In this document: one piece after another, positions 43,643 to 52,251 of the stretch | Layout of the letters: the number at the start of each line of letters is the position of its first letter | Position numbering within the stretch: the stretch's first letter is position 1 | Assembly: GCA_964584255.1 (NCBI GenBank) | Contig: CAZOZM010000006.1 | Span: forward strand, 62,001 to 126,000 | Reading direction: 5' to 3' | DNA from: UBA3775 sp964584255 | GTDB taxonomy: Bacteria > Bacillota > Clostridia > Lachnospirales > Lachnospiraceae | DNA: 64,000 nucleotides | The notes under the pieces: generated by a model | What the model saw: only the letters and a program-made list of their open reading frames with translations | Databases searched by the model: none | What the model was told of the DNA's origin: nothing | Made by a program: the position numbers and the translations under genes

Positions 43643-45019
43643 ATGGAATATCGTATTGAACATGATTCAATGGGTGAAGTTAAGGTTCCTGCAGATAAAT
43701 ATTGGGCTGCACAGACTGAAAGAAGTCATGAAAACTTCCCTATTGGTGTTGGCATTGAAACAATGCCAAGAGAAATTACTTATGCTTTTGGTGTATTAAA
43801 GAAGGCGGCAGCAATTGCAAATAATGCTCTTAAACCTGAAAAAATGACAGACAGAAAGCTTTCTGCAATTTCTCAGGCATGTGATGAAGTAAGAAATGGT
43901 TCCCTTAATGATCATTTTCCACTCGTTGTATGGCAGACAGGAAGCGGTACTCAGTCTAACATGAATGCTAATGAGGTTATTGCAAACAGAGGAAATGAGA
44001 TTGCGGGCGAAAAGATACTTCACCCAAATGACGACATTAACATGTCTCAGTCATCTAATGATACATTCCCTACAGCAATGCATATTGCAGCTGTTACGGC
44101 TATTGAAGACAAGCTTTTCCCTGCAATTGATCTTCTTGTTGAGACACTTAAGAGACTTGAACAGGAAAATGAAGGAATTGTTAAGAGCGGAAGAACTCAT
44201 CTTCAGGATGCAACTCCTATCAAGTTTTCACAGGAAATCAGCGGATGGAGAACAAGTATTGAAAGAGATAAGGAACTTCTTGAACTTTCACTTGTTCATC
44301 TCAGAGAACTTGCACTTGGCGGCACTGCAGTAGGAACAGGTCTTAATACTCCTGCGGGATTTGCTGAAAAGGTTGCTGAAGCTGTTACGGAAATTACGGG
44401 TAAAAAGTTTATTACTGCACCTAATAAGTTCCATGCGCTCACAAGCAAAGATGAAATCGTATTTGCACACGGTGCAGTTAAGGCACTTGCATGTGATATG
44501 ATGAAGATTGCAAATGACGTAAGATGGCTTGCAAGTGGTCCAAGACTCGGTCTTGGCGAAATTACAATACCTGAGAATGAGCCGGGCTCATCAATTATGC
44601 CGGGTAAGGTAAATCCTACTCAGTGTGAACAGGTAACAATGGTTGCCGTACAGGTAATGGGAAATGATGCTGCAGTCGGTTTCGCTGCAAGTCAGGGTAA
44701 TTTTGAACTTAATGTATTCATGCCTGTATGCGCCTACAATTTCCTTCAGTCCGTAAGACTTCTTTCTGAATCAATTGTATCATTCAATAACAATTGTGCA
44801 ATAGGAATTAAGGCTAATGAGAAGAAAATGCATGACAATCTTCATAACTCGCTTATGCTCGTTACGGCATTAAATCCTTATATCGGATATGAAAATGCTG
44901 CCAAGACAGCTAAAAAGGCATACAAAGAGAATATTTCCCTTAAACAGGCCTGTGTTGAACTTGGTTTCCTTACAGAGGAAAGATTCGATGAAGTATTCCA
45001 TCCGGAACAGATGGTTTAA
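43643..45019 (+). CDS. fumC: Fumarate hydratase, class II
   Basis: FumC interconverts malate and fumarate. The 458-residue, iron-independent class II enzyme shows the early RIEHDSMGEVKVPADKYW, TGSGTQSNMNANEVIANR near residue 97, GRTHLQDATPI near residue 183, and the signature GSSIMPGKVNPTQCEQ near residue 313. CAGGAG precedes the ATG. It is the first gene of the tightly spaced set that runs through hdrBCA and flxDCBA to the frd-like genes, so its likely job is to supply fumarate to the terminal reductase; that is inference from context. Confidence 0.95.
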   Translation: MEYRIEHDSMGEVKVPADKYWAAQTERSHENFPIGVGIETMPREITYAFGVLKKAAAIANNALKPEKMTDRKLSAISQACDEVRNGSLNDHFPLVVWQTGSGTQSNMNANEVIANRGNEIAGEKILHPNDDINMSQSSNDTFPTAMHIAAVTAIEDKLFPAIDLLVETLKRLEQENEGIVKSGRTHLQDATPIKFSQEISGWRTSIERDKELLELSLVHLRELALGGTAVGTGLNTPAGFAEKVAEAVTEITGKKFITAPNKFHALTSKDEIVFAHGAVKALACDMMKIANDVRWLASGPRLGLGEITIPENEPGSSIMPGKVNPTQCEQVTMVAVQVMGNDAAVGFAASQGNFELNVFMPVCAYNFLQSVRLLSESIVSFNNNCAIGIKANEKKMHDNLHNSLMLVTALNPYIGYENAAKTAKKAYKENISLKQACVELGFLTEERFDEVFHPEQMV

Positions 45020-45064
45020 TATACAAACAAAATAACGCCCTCAGGGCAGATTGGAGTATTATAT

Positions 45065-45856
45065 ATGGTATACAGTTATTATCCGGGTTGTACACTTAAA
45101 ACCAAAGCCAAAGATTTGGATAAGGGTGCAAGACTTGCTGCCAAGGCTCTTGGAGTGACAATGGAAGAACTTCCTGAATGGCAGTGCTGTGGCGGTGTTT
45201 ATCCTATGGGAAAAAATGAAACAGCCCCAAAACTTTCTTCGGTTCGTGCTTTAGCAGCAGCCAAAGAAAGAAATCAGGATTTGCTTACATTATGCTCAGC
45301 ATGTCATCATGTACTTAAAAGAGTTAATAATGATATGGCCAATGATGAAAGCATCAGAACAAAGGCAAATAATTACCTTGGTCTTGAAGAGCCATATGCC
45401 GGTGAAACAAAAGTCATTCACTATCTTGAAATGCTTCGTGATGAGGTTGGCTTTGACAAGATAAAGGAGGCTGTTAAGAATCCTTTAACAGGAAGAAAGA
45501 TTGGAGCATATTACGGATGCCTTCTTCTTCGTCCAAGTAAGGTTCTTGCTTTCGATAATCCTGAAAATCCTACAATAATTGAGGATTTTATAGAATGTCT
45601 CGGAGCTACACCGGTAGTATATCCATACAGAAATGAATGCTGTGGCGGATATATTACACTTGAGGATAAGAACCTTGCCAAATCAAAGGTGGCAAACATC
45701 GTTAACAGTGCAAAGGCAAATGGAGCAGAGTGTCTTATTACTGCATGTCCGCTTTGCATGTATAACCTTTCACATAACAATGATGCGGCAGACATGCCGG
45801 TATATTATTTCACAGAGCTTCTTTGTGAAGCACTTGGAATTGAGAAGGAGGATTAA
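45065..45856 (+). CDS. hdrB: Heterodisulfide reductase subunit B homologue (HdrB)
   Basis: HdrB carries the two CCG domains that bind the unusual non-cubane [4Fe-4S] clusters where methanogens reduce CoM-S-S-CoB. Both domains are complete here: C9, C41, C42, C77, C80 (CX31CCX34CXXC) and C152, C192, C193, C228, C231 (CX39CCX34CXXC). At 263 residues it is slightly shorter than archaeal HdrB (about 290). Bacteria lack CoM and CoB, so the natural acceptor here is unknown; the frd-like genes at the operon end suggest fumarate via those subunits. It begins 45 bases after fumC. Confidence 0.88.
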   Translation: MVYSYYPGCTLKTKAKDLDKGARLAAKALGVTMEELPEWQCCGGVYPMGKNETAPKLSSVRALAAAKERNQDLLTLCSACHHVLKRVNNDMANDESIRTKANNYLGLEEPYAGETKVIHYLEMLRDEVGFDKIKEAVKNPLTGRKIGAYYGCLLLRPSKVLAFDNPENPTIIEDFIECLGATPVVYPYRNECCGGYITLEDKNLAKSKVANIVNSAKANGAECLITACPLCMYNLSHNNDAADMPVYYFTELLCEALGIEKED

Positions 45857-45858
45857 TC

Positions 45859-46245
45859 ATGGGAAATGCTGATATCGCAAGAGAGTTACAGCTTCTTAGT
45901 GGTGTTAACCCTCGTAAATGTATGAGATGCGGAAAGTGTTCCGGTACATGTCCGGCTTACGGTGAAATGGAATATCATCCACATCAGTTTGTTAACATGG
46001 TTGAAACCGGTAACATAGAGAAATTATTAAATTCAGAATCAGTATTCAAATGTCTTTCATGTTTTGCATGTGTGGAAAGATGTCCTAGAGGCGTTGAACC
46101 TGCAAATATCATTGAAGCAGTAAGACTTTGGAAGATTCGTCCACAGAATGCAAATCATCTCCATGCTGAACAGATTCCTGAACTTCTTGATGAGGATCTC
46201 CCACAGCAGGCTATTGTAAGTGCATTCCGTAAATACAAGAAATAA
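45859..46245 (+). CDS. hdrC: Heterodisulfide reductase subunit C homologue (HdrC)
   Basis: The 128-residue soluble protein carries two ferredoxin-type cluster motifs, CMRCGKCSGTCP near residues 21-32 and CLSCFACVERCP near residues 65-76. This is the bicluster arrangement that passes electrons from HdrA to HdrB. AAGGAGGA is at the right distance from the ATG. It starts two bases after the hdrB stop, so the two are translated as a pair. Confidence 0.88.
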   Translation: MGNADIARELQLLSGVNPRKCMRCGKCSGTCPAYGEMEYHPHQFVNMVETGNIEKLLNSESVFKCLSCFACVERCPRGVEPANIIEAVRLWKIRPQNANHLHAEQIPELLDEDLPQQAIVSAFRKYKK

Positions 46246-46259
46246 GAAAGGAGAATATA

Positions 46260-48248
46260 ATGCAGAAAATTGGTGTATTTGTATGTCATTGTGGTACAAA
46301 CATTGCCGGTACGGTTGACGTAAAGAAAGTCGCTGAGGTATTAAAAAATGAGCCGGGCGTTGTATTTACAACTGACTACCAGTATATGTGCTCTGAGTCA
46401 GGTCAGAATCTTATTAAAGATGCGATTCGTGAGCATGGATTAACCGGTGTTGTTGTATGTTCCTGTTCTCCAAGAATGCATGAAGCAACATTCCGTAAGG
46501 CAGTTCAGTCAGTAGGTCTTAATCCTTACATGCTTGAAGTTGCAAATATTCGTGAACAGTGTTCATGGATTCACAAAGATATGGAGGAGGCAACCGAAAA
46601 GGCTATTATCCTTGGACGTGCAGCCATTGCAAAAGTTCATCTTAATGCTCCTCTTATTGCGGGTCAGACACCTGTTACAAAAAGAGCACTTGTAATCGGA
46701 GGTGGTATTGCAGGTATCCAGTGTGCACTTGATATTGCTGATGCCGGTTATCCTGTAGACATCGTTGAGAAAGAGCCTACAATCGGCGGTAAAATGACAA
46801 AGATTGATAAAACTTTCCCAACACTTGACTGTTCATCCTGTATCCTTACACCAAAGATGGTTGATGTGGCACAGAATGAGAATATTAAGATTTATTCCTA
46901 TTCGGAAGTTGAATCCGTAAAAGGATTTGTCGGAAATTTCACGGTTGGAATCAAGCGTAAGGCCAGATATGTAAATGAGGATATATGTACAGGCTGCGGA
47001 CTTTGTACAGAGAAGTGCCCACAGAAGAAGGTTCCTAATGATTACAACCTTAATCTTGATAACAAGAGAGCAATCTATATTCCGTTTGCTCAGGCAGTAC
47101 CAAAGGTAGCAACAATTGATCCTAATTACTGTACAATGCTTAAGACCGGAAAATGTGGTGTATGTTCTAAGGTATGTACGGCAGGTGCCATTGATTATAA
47201 GCAGCAGGATCAGATTGTTGAAGAACAGTATGGTGCAATTGTTGTAGCAACAGGTTACAATCCTATTAAGCTTGATGCTTATGAAGAGTTCGGCTATTCA
47301 CAGTCACCTGACGTTGTAACAAGTCTTGAATTTGAAAGACTTATGAGTGCTTCAGGTCCAAATGGAGGTCACCTTGTTCGTCCATCAGATCATACTGAAC
47401 CAAAGACAATTGTTTTTGTGCAGTGCGTAGGATCCCGTTCAACTGAATCATGCGGAAAGCCATACTGCTCAAAGATTTGCTGTATGTATACATGTAAGCA
47501 TGCAATGCTTTGCCGTGAAAAGTATCCAGATACAGAGGTATACGTATTCTATATAGATGTTCGTACACCGGGTAAGAACTATGATGAGTTCTACAGACGT
47601 GCGGTTGAAGAATACAACGTACATTATATTAAGGGTATGGTTGGAAAGGTTGCTCCGGAAAATGGCAAGCTTAAAGTTCAGGCATCAGACCTTCTTAACA
47701 ATGAACAGCTTCATATTGATGCCGACATGGTAGTTCTTGCAGCTGCAATTGAACCGGATAAGACAGCAAGACCGCTTGCTACACTTCTTACTGCAAGTAT
47801 GGATACAAATGACTTCTTCACGGAAGCTCATGCAAAGCTTCGTCCGGTAGAATCTCCTACAGCAGGTGTATTCCTTGCAGGTTGTGCACAGGGTCCTAAA
47901 GATATTCCTGAAACAGTTACCCAGGCCGGTGCGTGTGCATCCAAGGTTATCGGTTTACTTTCAAAAGATAATCTTGTTGGTAACCCATGTGTTGCTCATC
48001 CAAATGAGATGATGTGTAATGGTTGTTCAACATGTGCCAATGTGTGCCCATATGGTGCAATAACCTATGAAGTTAAAGATTTTTCACGTCGTAAGGACGG
48101 TACAATGATGAGACGTGTGGCACAGGTAAATCCTGCAGTATGTCAGGGTTGCGGATGTTGTACGGTAGCATGTCCATCAGGAGCAATGGATCTTCACGGA
48201 TTCTCAAATAAACAGATTGTGGCGGAGGTAGATGCAATATGCAAATAG
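46260..48248 (+). CDS. hdrA: Heterodisulfide reductase subunit A homologue (HdrA), flavin-bifurcating
   Basis: HdrA holds the FAD where electron bifurcation occurs, sending one electron to a high- and one to a low-potential path. The 662-residue protein has the N-terminal Cys domain, the FAD fold GGGIAGIQCALDIADAGY near residue 148, the HdrA cluster region LDCSSCILTPKM near residue 194, CTGCGLCTEKCP near residue 244, CGVCSKVC near residue 301, and two C-terminal ferredoxin motifs (CNGCSTCANVCP; CQGCGCCTVACP) for ferredoxin exchange. This is a full-length HdrA, not a truncated form. AAAGGAG precedes the ATG. It overlaps flxD by 10 bases. Confidence 0.9.
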   Translation: MQKIGVFVCHCGTNIAGTVDVKKVAEVLKNEPGVVFTTDYQYMCSESGQNLIKDAIREHGLTGVVVCSCSPRMHEATFRKAVQSVGLNPYMLEVANIREQCSWIHKDMEEATEKAIILGRAAIAKVHLNAPLIAGQTPVTKRALVIGGGIAGIQCALDIADAGYPVDIVEKEPTIGGKMTKIDKTFPTLDCSSCILTPKMVDVAQNENIKIYSYSEVESVKGFVGNFTVGIKRKARYVNEDICTGCGLCTEKCPQKKVPNDYNLNLDNKRAIYIPFAQAVPKVATIDPNYCTMLKTGKCGVCSKVCTAGAIDYKQQDQIVEEQYGAIVVATGYNPIKLDAYEEFGYSQSPDVVTSLEFERLMSASGPNGGHLVRPSDHTEPKTIVFVQCVGSRSTESCGKPYCSKICCMYTCKHAMLCREKYPDTEVYVFYIDVRTPGKNYDEFYRRAVEEYNVHYIKGMVGKVAPENGKLKVQASDLLNNEQLHIDADMVVLAAAIEPDKTARPLATLLTASMDTNDFFTEAHAKLRPVESPTAGVFLAGCAQGPKDIPETVTQAGACASKVIGLLSKDNLVGNPCVAHPNEMMCNGCSTCANVCPYGAITYEVKDFSRRKDGTMMRRVAQVNPAVCQGCGCCTVACPSGAMDLHGFSNKQIVAEVDAICK

Positions 48249-48682
48249 AAGATAAAGAATTTAAACCTACTATCGTAGCATTTTGCTGTAACTGGTGTTC
48301 ATATGCCGGTGCCGATTTGTCCGGTACAAACCGTTTACAGTATCCTGCCAATATTAAAATCATTCGTATTCCATGCTCATGCAGATTAAATCCGATGTTT
48401 ATTCTCCGTGCATTTCAGCGTGGTGCAGATGGTGTAATTCTCTGCGGATGTCATCCGGGAGACTGTCACTATACAACAGGTAACTATTATGCACGTCGTA
48501 GAATGACACTTTTATTCAGCATGCTTGATTTCCTTGGAATTGAAAAAGAGCGTACAAGAGTTGAATGGGTATCGGCAGCAGAAGGTCAGAAGTTTGCAGA
48601 AACAATGAATGATTTTGTTGCAACAGTTACCAAACTTGGTGAAAATCATAGATTGGAGGATTTAAGATGCAAGAAACAATGA
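48239..48682 (+). CDS. flxD: MvhD/FlxD-type iron-sulfur linker subunit
   Basis: The 147-residue protein belongs to the MvhD/FlpD/FlxD family, which bridges HdrA to a hydrogenase, formate dehydrogenase or NADH dehydrogenase module. Family features are FCCNWCSYAGADLSGTNR near residues 15-32, RIPCSCRLNPMFILRAF near 43-59, and GVILCGCHPGDCHYTTGN near 64-81. No hydrogenase genes lie nearby, and the Flx-type genes that follow point to NAD(H) as the donor. GGAGG lies about 10 bases before the ATG inside hdrA. It overlaps the next gene by 16 bases. Confidence 0.88.
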   Translation: MQIEDKEFKPTIVAFCCNWCSYAGADLSGTNRLQYPANIKIIRIPCSCRLNPMFILRAFQRGADGVILCGCHPGDCHYTTGNYYARRRMTLLFSMLDFLGIEKERTRVEWVSAAEGQKFAETMNDFVATVTKLGENHRLEDLRCKKQ

Positions 48683-49641
48683 TAGCCAGAGCAAAAGAAT
48701 TGTTAGCTGACGGATCCGTTAATCGTGTTATTGGTTGGAAAAAGGGTGAGTTTACATATGATGTTTCACCGGCAGTTTTCACCAGTGCTGAAGAACTTGA
48801 TGCTGAGTTCGTATATGATGATTTCTGTGCAGCAAATGTAAGTAAATATCTTGTTGGCGAATGTAAAAAAGACGGCAGGGTTTTGGCATTTATCAAACCA
48901 TGTGATTCATACAGTTTCGCTCAGCTTCTTAAGGAACACCGCATTGACCGAGAAAAAGTTTATGCAATCGGTATTCCGTGCTATGGAAAAGCTGACATAA
49001 ACAAGATTCGTGAAAAAGGAATCGATGGTGTTCTTGGAATTAAGGAAGAGGGAACAGATTTTGTGATTGATTCCTTATATGGAGAAGCAAGGGTTTCAAA
49101 GCAGGATGTTTATGCAGAACGCTGTCTTAACTGTAAGTCAAAGAAGCATGTAGATGTAGATGAGCTTATAGGCGAAGAAGGAGATGTTGTTCCTTCAAAC
49201 AGATTTGATGAGGTTGCACGAATTGAGGCAATGACTCCGGATGAAAGATTTGAATTCTGGAGAGGTGAGCTTTCACGTTGTATCCGTTGTAACGCATGTA
49301 GAAATGTATGTCCGGCATGTACCTGTGAGAACTGTGTATTTGATAATGCAGACAGCGATATAAACAATAAGGCACCAGCTTCATCATTTGAGGAAAATAT
49401 GTATCATATTATCCGTGCATTCCATGTAACCGGAAGATGTACAGATTGCGGTGAGTGCTCAAGAGTATGTCCACAGAACATTCCTATTCATTTATTAAAC
49501 CGTAAGTTTATCAAAGACATAAATGAGTTGTACGGAGAGTATCAGGCGGGAGCAAATCCTGATGAAAGATATCCACTCGTAAACTTTAATTATGGTGACT
49601 GTGAACCTGATGTTGTATATAAGAGAGGAGGAAATCAGTAA
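48667..49641 (+). CDS. FlxC-like iron-sulfur protein (FrhB/FdhB-type)
   Basis: The 324-residue protein has an FdhB/FrhB-like N-terminal half with AFIKPCDSYSFAQLL near residue 75 and AIGIPCYGKADINKIREKG near residue 99, and RCLNCKSKKH near residue 152. The C-terminal part has two cluster motifs, CIRCNACRNVCPACTC near residue 202 and CTDCGECSRVCPQNIP near residue 258. This suits one of the two iron-sulfur electron carriers between FlxA and FlxD/HdrA in FlxABCD-HdrABC complexes. GGAGGA precedes the ATG within flxD. A formate dehydrogenase beta role is possible but no alpha subunit is present. Confidence 0.78.
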   Translation: MQETMIARAKELLADGSVNRVIGWKKGEFTYDVSPAVFTSAEELDAEFVYDDFCAANVSKYLVGECKKDGRVLAFIKPCDSYSFAQLLKEHRIDREKVYAIGIPCYGKADINKIREKGIDGVLGIKEEGTDFVIDSLYGEARVSKQDVYAERCLNCKSKKHVDVDELIGEEGDVVPSNRFDEVARIEAMTPDERFEFWRGELSRCIRCNACRNVCPACTCENCVFDNADSDINNKAPASSFEENMYHIIRAFHVTGRCTDCGECSRVCPQNIPIHLLNRKFIKDINELYGEYQAGANPDERYPLVNFNYGDCEPDVVYKRGGNQ

Positions 49642-50660
49642 TGGTAAAAATGAGTATTTCAAAATTAAATGATTTCTTTGATCTTATTTCGGGAGAAGAA
49701 AAAATATATCTTCCTGTTGATACTGCAGAAGGTGCGGCATTTAAGCCTTATGAAAGCGGAATGAAGTATTCAGAAGCCTGCAATACAACACGTTCTGCAA
49801 AGGATTTCTTCTTCCCACAGGTTGAAAACCTTGTAAACTTCAAGGTTCAGGATAAAAAGATTGAAATAATTGATACAAGAACTGAGATGGAAGACTATGT
49901 TATATTCGGTGTCAGAGCCTGTGATATGAGAAGTTTTGAAGTTCTTGACAGAGTATATCTTCAGAATCCGGTAGATTCATACTATAAGAACAGAAGAGAC
50001 CATGGAACAATAATTACAGTTGCATGTAACAGACCTCAGGAAACATGCTTCTGCGGTTCATTCGGTATTGATGCGGCAGAACCTTCAGGTGACGTGTCAT
50101 CATGGATTGTCGGAGACGATATTTATTTCAAGGCAAATACTGAAAAAGGTGAAACCCTTGTTGCAAAGATTTCATCTCTCACGGAAGAGTCAGATGAAAC
50201 CATGGTTGAAAATGCCAAGAATGCAATAAGAACAATGATGGACAAGCTTCCGATAAAAGAAATCGGTCTTGATAAGATCTCAGGAAGAGGTCTTATGGAT
50301 AATTTCAACTCTGAAATTTGGGATGAAGTATATAAGACATGTCTCGGATGCGGTACATGTACATTTGTATGTCCTACATGTCAGTGCTTTGATGTTAAGG
50401 AATTTAAGACAAATGAGGGTGTAATCAGATACCGTTGTTGGGATTCCTGCATGTATAAAGATTTCACTCAGATGGCAGCAGGAAATAACAGAGCTTCCCA
50501 CAAGGAACGCTTCCGTCAGAGATTCATGCACAAGCTTGTATACTTCCCTAATAACAATGACGGAATGTACAGTTGTGTAGGATGCGGAAGATGTTTAAGA
50601 TCATGTCCTGCATCATTAAATATTGTAAAAGTAGCTAAGGCGTTAGGAGGAAAAGACTGA
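49641..50660 (+). CDS. FlxB-like iron-sulfur protein (sulfhydrogenase beta/AsrA type)
   Basis: The 339-residue protein resembles HydB/AsrA-family subunits: FGVRACDMRSFEVLDR near residue 89, NRPQETCFCGSFG near residue 130, and two C-terminal clusters, CLGCGTCTFVCPTCQC near residue 234 and CVGCGRCLRSCPASLN near residue 312. These proteins carry electrons from an FAD/NAD-binding partner, here the next gene. It overlaps its neighbours by one base at each end (TAATG and TGATG), a sign of strict co-translation. GAGGAGG precedes the ATG. Confidence 0.8.
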   Translation: MVKMSISKLNDFFDLISGEEKIYLPVDTAEGAAFKPYESGMKYSEACNTTRSAKDFFFPQVENLVNFKVQDKKIEIIDTRTEMEDYVIFGVRACDMRSFEVLDRVYLQNPVDSYYKNRRDHGTIITVACNRPQETCFCGSFGIDAAEPSGDVSSWIVGDDIYFKANTEKGETLVAKISSLTEESDETMVENAKNAIRTMMDKLPIKEIGLDKISGRGLMDNFNSEIWDEVYKTCLGCGTCTFVCPTCQCFDVKEFKTNEGVIRYRCWDSCMYKDFTQMAAGNNRASHKERFRQRFMHKLVYFPNNNDGMYSCVGCGRCLRSCPASLNIVKVAKALGGKD

Positions 50661-51490
50661 TGAATGAAAAAGAAACTTTAATTCCTATGCTCGGTATAAT
50701 TACTGATATTCGTACGGAAACTCCTGATGTAAAAACTTTCAGGGTTAATGCACTTGAAGGCGGAAAGGTTTTTGAACATATTCCGGGTCAGTGCGCAATG
50801 CTTTCCATCCCTGGAGTAGGTGAGGCACTTTTTTCAATCACATCTTCACCTACAAACAAGGAATTCATGGAATTCTCAATTAAGAGATGTGGTTGTGTTA
50901 CAACATGGCTTCATCAGCTTGAAGTAGGACAGATGGTTACAATCAGAGGACCATATGGAAACGGATTCCCTGTAGAATCAGAACTTAAGGGCAAGGATCT
51001 TTTATTTATTGCCGGAGGAATTGGTCTTGCACCGGTTCGTTCAGTAATCAATTATGTAAGAAGCAACCGTGAAAACTATGGTAAGGTTGACATTGTTTAC
51101 GGCTCAAGAAGTAAAGAAGATCTCTGTTTCTTTAAGGAAATCAGCGAGGAATGGATGAACGAGAAGGATTTCAATGTTCATCTTACAATTGACCGTGAGC
51201 AGCCGGAATGGGACGGACATGTAGGTTTTGTTCCTAATTATGTTAAGGAACTTGGCCTTAGCTGTGATAAAACGGCAGTTCTTTGCGGACCTCCAATCAT
51301 GATCAAATTCACTCTTGCCGGACTTAAAGAATTAGGATTTAAGGATGAGCAGGTTTATACAACACTTGAACTTAGAATGAAGTGTGGTGTTGGTAAGTGC
51401 GGAAGATGTAATGTTGGTGACAAGTTTGTATGCAAGGATGGCCCTGTATTCAGATTTGACCAGCTTGATCGTATGCCAAACGAATACTAA
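50660..51490 (+). CDS. FlxA-like FAD/NAD(P)-binding oxidoreductase
   Basis: The 276-residue protein is a ferredoxin-reductase-fold subunit of the HydG/AsrB/PyrK type: an FAD domain (residues 1-105), an NAD domain with LFIAGGIGLAPVRSVI near residues 115-130 and LCGPPIMIKF near 208, and a C-terminal [2Fe-2S] site with C242, C247, C250 and C258. In FlxABCD-HdrABC it oxidises NADH and feeds the iron-sulfur chain. It ends the flx block; a stem-loop and 72 bases separate it from the frd-like genes. Confidence 0.85.
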   Translation: MNEKETLIPMLGIITDIRTETPDVKTFRVNALEGGKVFEHIPGQCAMLSIPGVGEALFSITSSPTNKEFMEFSIKRCGCVTTWLHQLEVGQMVTIRGPYGNGFPVESELKGKDLLFIAGGIGLAPVRSVINYVRSNRENYGKVDIVYGSRSKEDLCFFKEISEEWMNEKDFNVHLTIDREQPEWDGHVGFVPNYVKELGLSCDKTAVLCGPPIMIKFTLAGLKELGFKDEQVYTTLELRMKCGVGKCGRCNVGDKFVCKDGPVFRFDQLDRMPNEY

Positions 51491-51515
51491 AATTGATTTT
51501 ATGTCTGTGTGCGGC

Positions 51516-51541
51516 ATGTTTTGCCGGCGCAGGCAAAACAT
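51516..51541 (+). other. Intercistronic hairpin between flxA-like and frdB-like genes
   Basis: ATGTTTTGCC (51516-51525) and GGCAAAACAT (51532-51541) form a perfect 10-bp stem with a six-base loop. There is no T run after it, so it is not a terminator. It is a candidate RNA processing or stabilising element. Confidence 0.55.
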
Positions 51542-51562
51542 AACAAATAATGGAGGCTAGAT

Positions 51563-52237
51563 ATGAGCGAAATGGTTAACATTTTCTTATTTGGTAAGAA
51601 ATACGAAGTTCCATCAAACCTTACAATTATGAAGGCGATGGAGTATGCAGGATATAAGCTCGTTCGTGGCTGCGGATGCCGTAATGGTTTCTGTGGTGCA
51701 TGTGCTACAATTTATCGTATAAAGGGTGATGTAGAGCTTAAGGCATGTCTTGCATGTCAGACACAGGTTGAGGAAGGAATGTATGTTGCAACATTGCCAT
51801 TCTTCCCGCTTGAGAAAAAGGTTTATGATATTGAAAAGGTTAAGCCTACAGAGCAGATTATGATGCAGCTTTATCCTGAAATTTATTCATGCGTAGGCTG
51901 TAATGCATGTACAAAAGCATGTACACAGGAACTCAATGTTATGCAGTATATTGCACATGCTCAGAGAGGTGAGTATGACAAGTGTGCTGAATTAAGCTTT
52001 GACTGTGTAATGTGTGGTGTATGTTCATCACGTTGTCCTGCCGGAATTTCTCATCCACAGGTTGCAATGCTTGCAAGAAGACTTAACGGAAAGTATATTG
52101 CACCTGACTGTGATCACCTCAACAAGCGAGTTGAAGAGATTAATGAAGGTAAGTTCAATAAGCTTATCGAAGATTTAATGGGCAAGCCTATTGAAGAACT
52201 TAAAGAACTCTATAATACAAGAGAAATTGAGAAATAA
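51563..52237 (+). CDS. frdB: Fumarate-reductase-like iron-sulfur subunit
   Basis: The 224-residue protein has an N-terminal plant-ferredoxin-like [2Fe-2S] domain (C37 or C39, C44, C47, C62/C65) followed by two ferredoxin-type motifs, CVGCNACTKAC (110-120) and CVMCGVCSSRCP (148-159). This is the order of FrdB/SdhB and of the N-terminal part of archaeal thiol:fumarate reductase TfrB. GGAGG is close to the ATG. It lies 14 bases before the flavoprotein gene. With no membrane-anchor gene near, electrons presumably come from the soluble Hdr/Flx proteins. Confidence 0.82.
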   Translation: MSEMVNIFLFGKKYEVPSNLTIMKAMEYAGYKLVRGCGCRNGFCGACATIYRIKGDVELKACLACQTQVEEGMYVATLPFFPLEKKVYDIEKVKPTEQIMMQLYPEIYSCVGCNACTKACTQELNVMQYIAHAQRGEYDKCAELSFDCVMCGVCSSRCPAGISHPQVAMLARRLNGKYIAPDCDHLNKRVEEINEGKFNKLIEDLMGKPIEELKELYNTREIEK

Positions 52238-52251
52238 GGAGGACAATAGCC

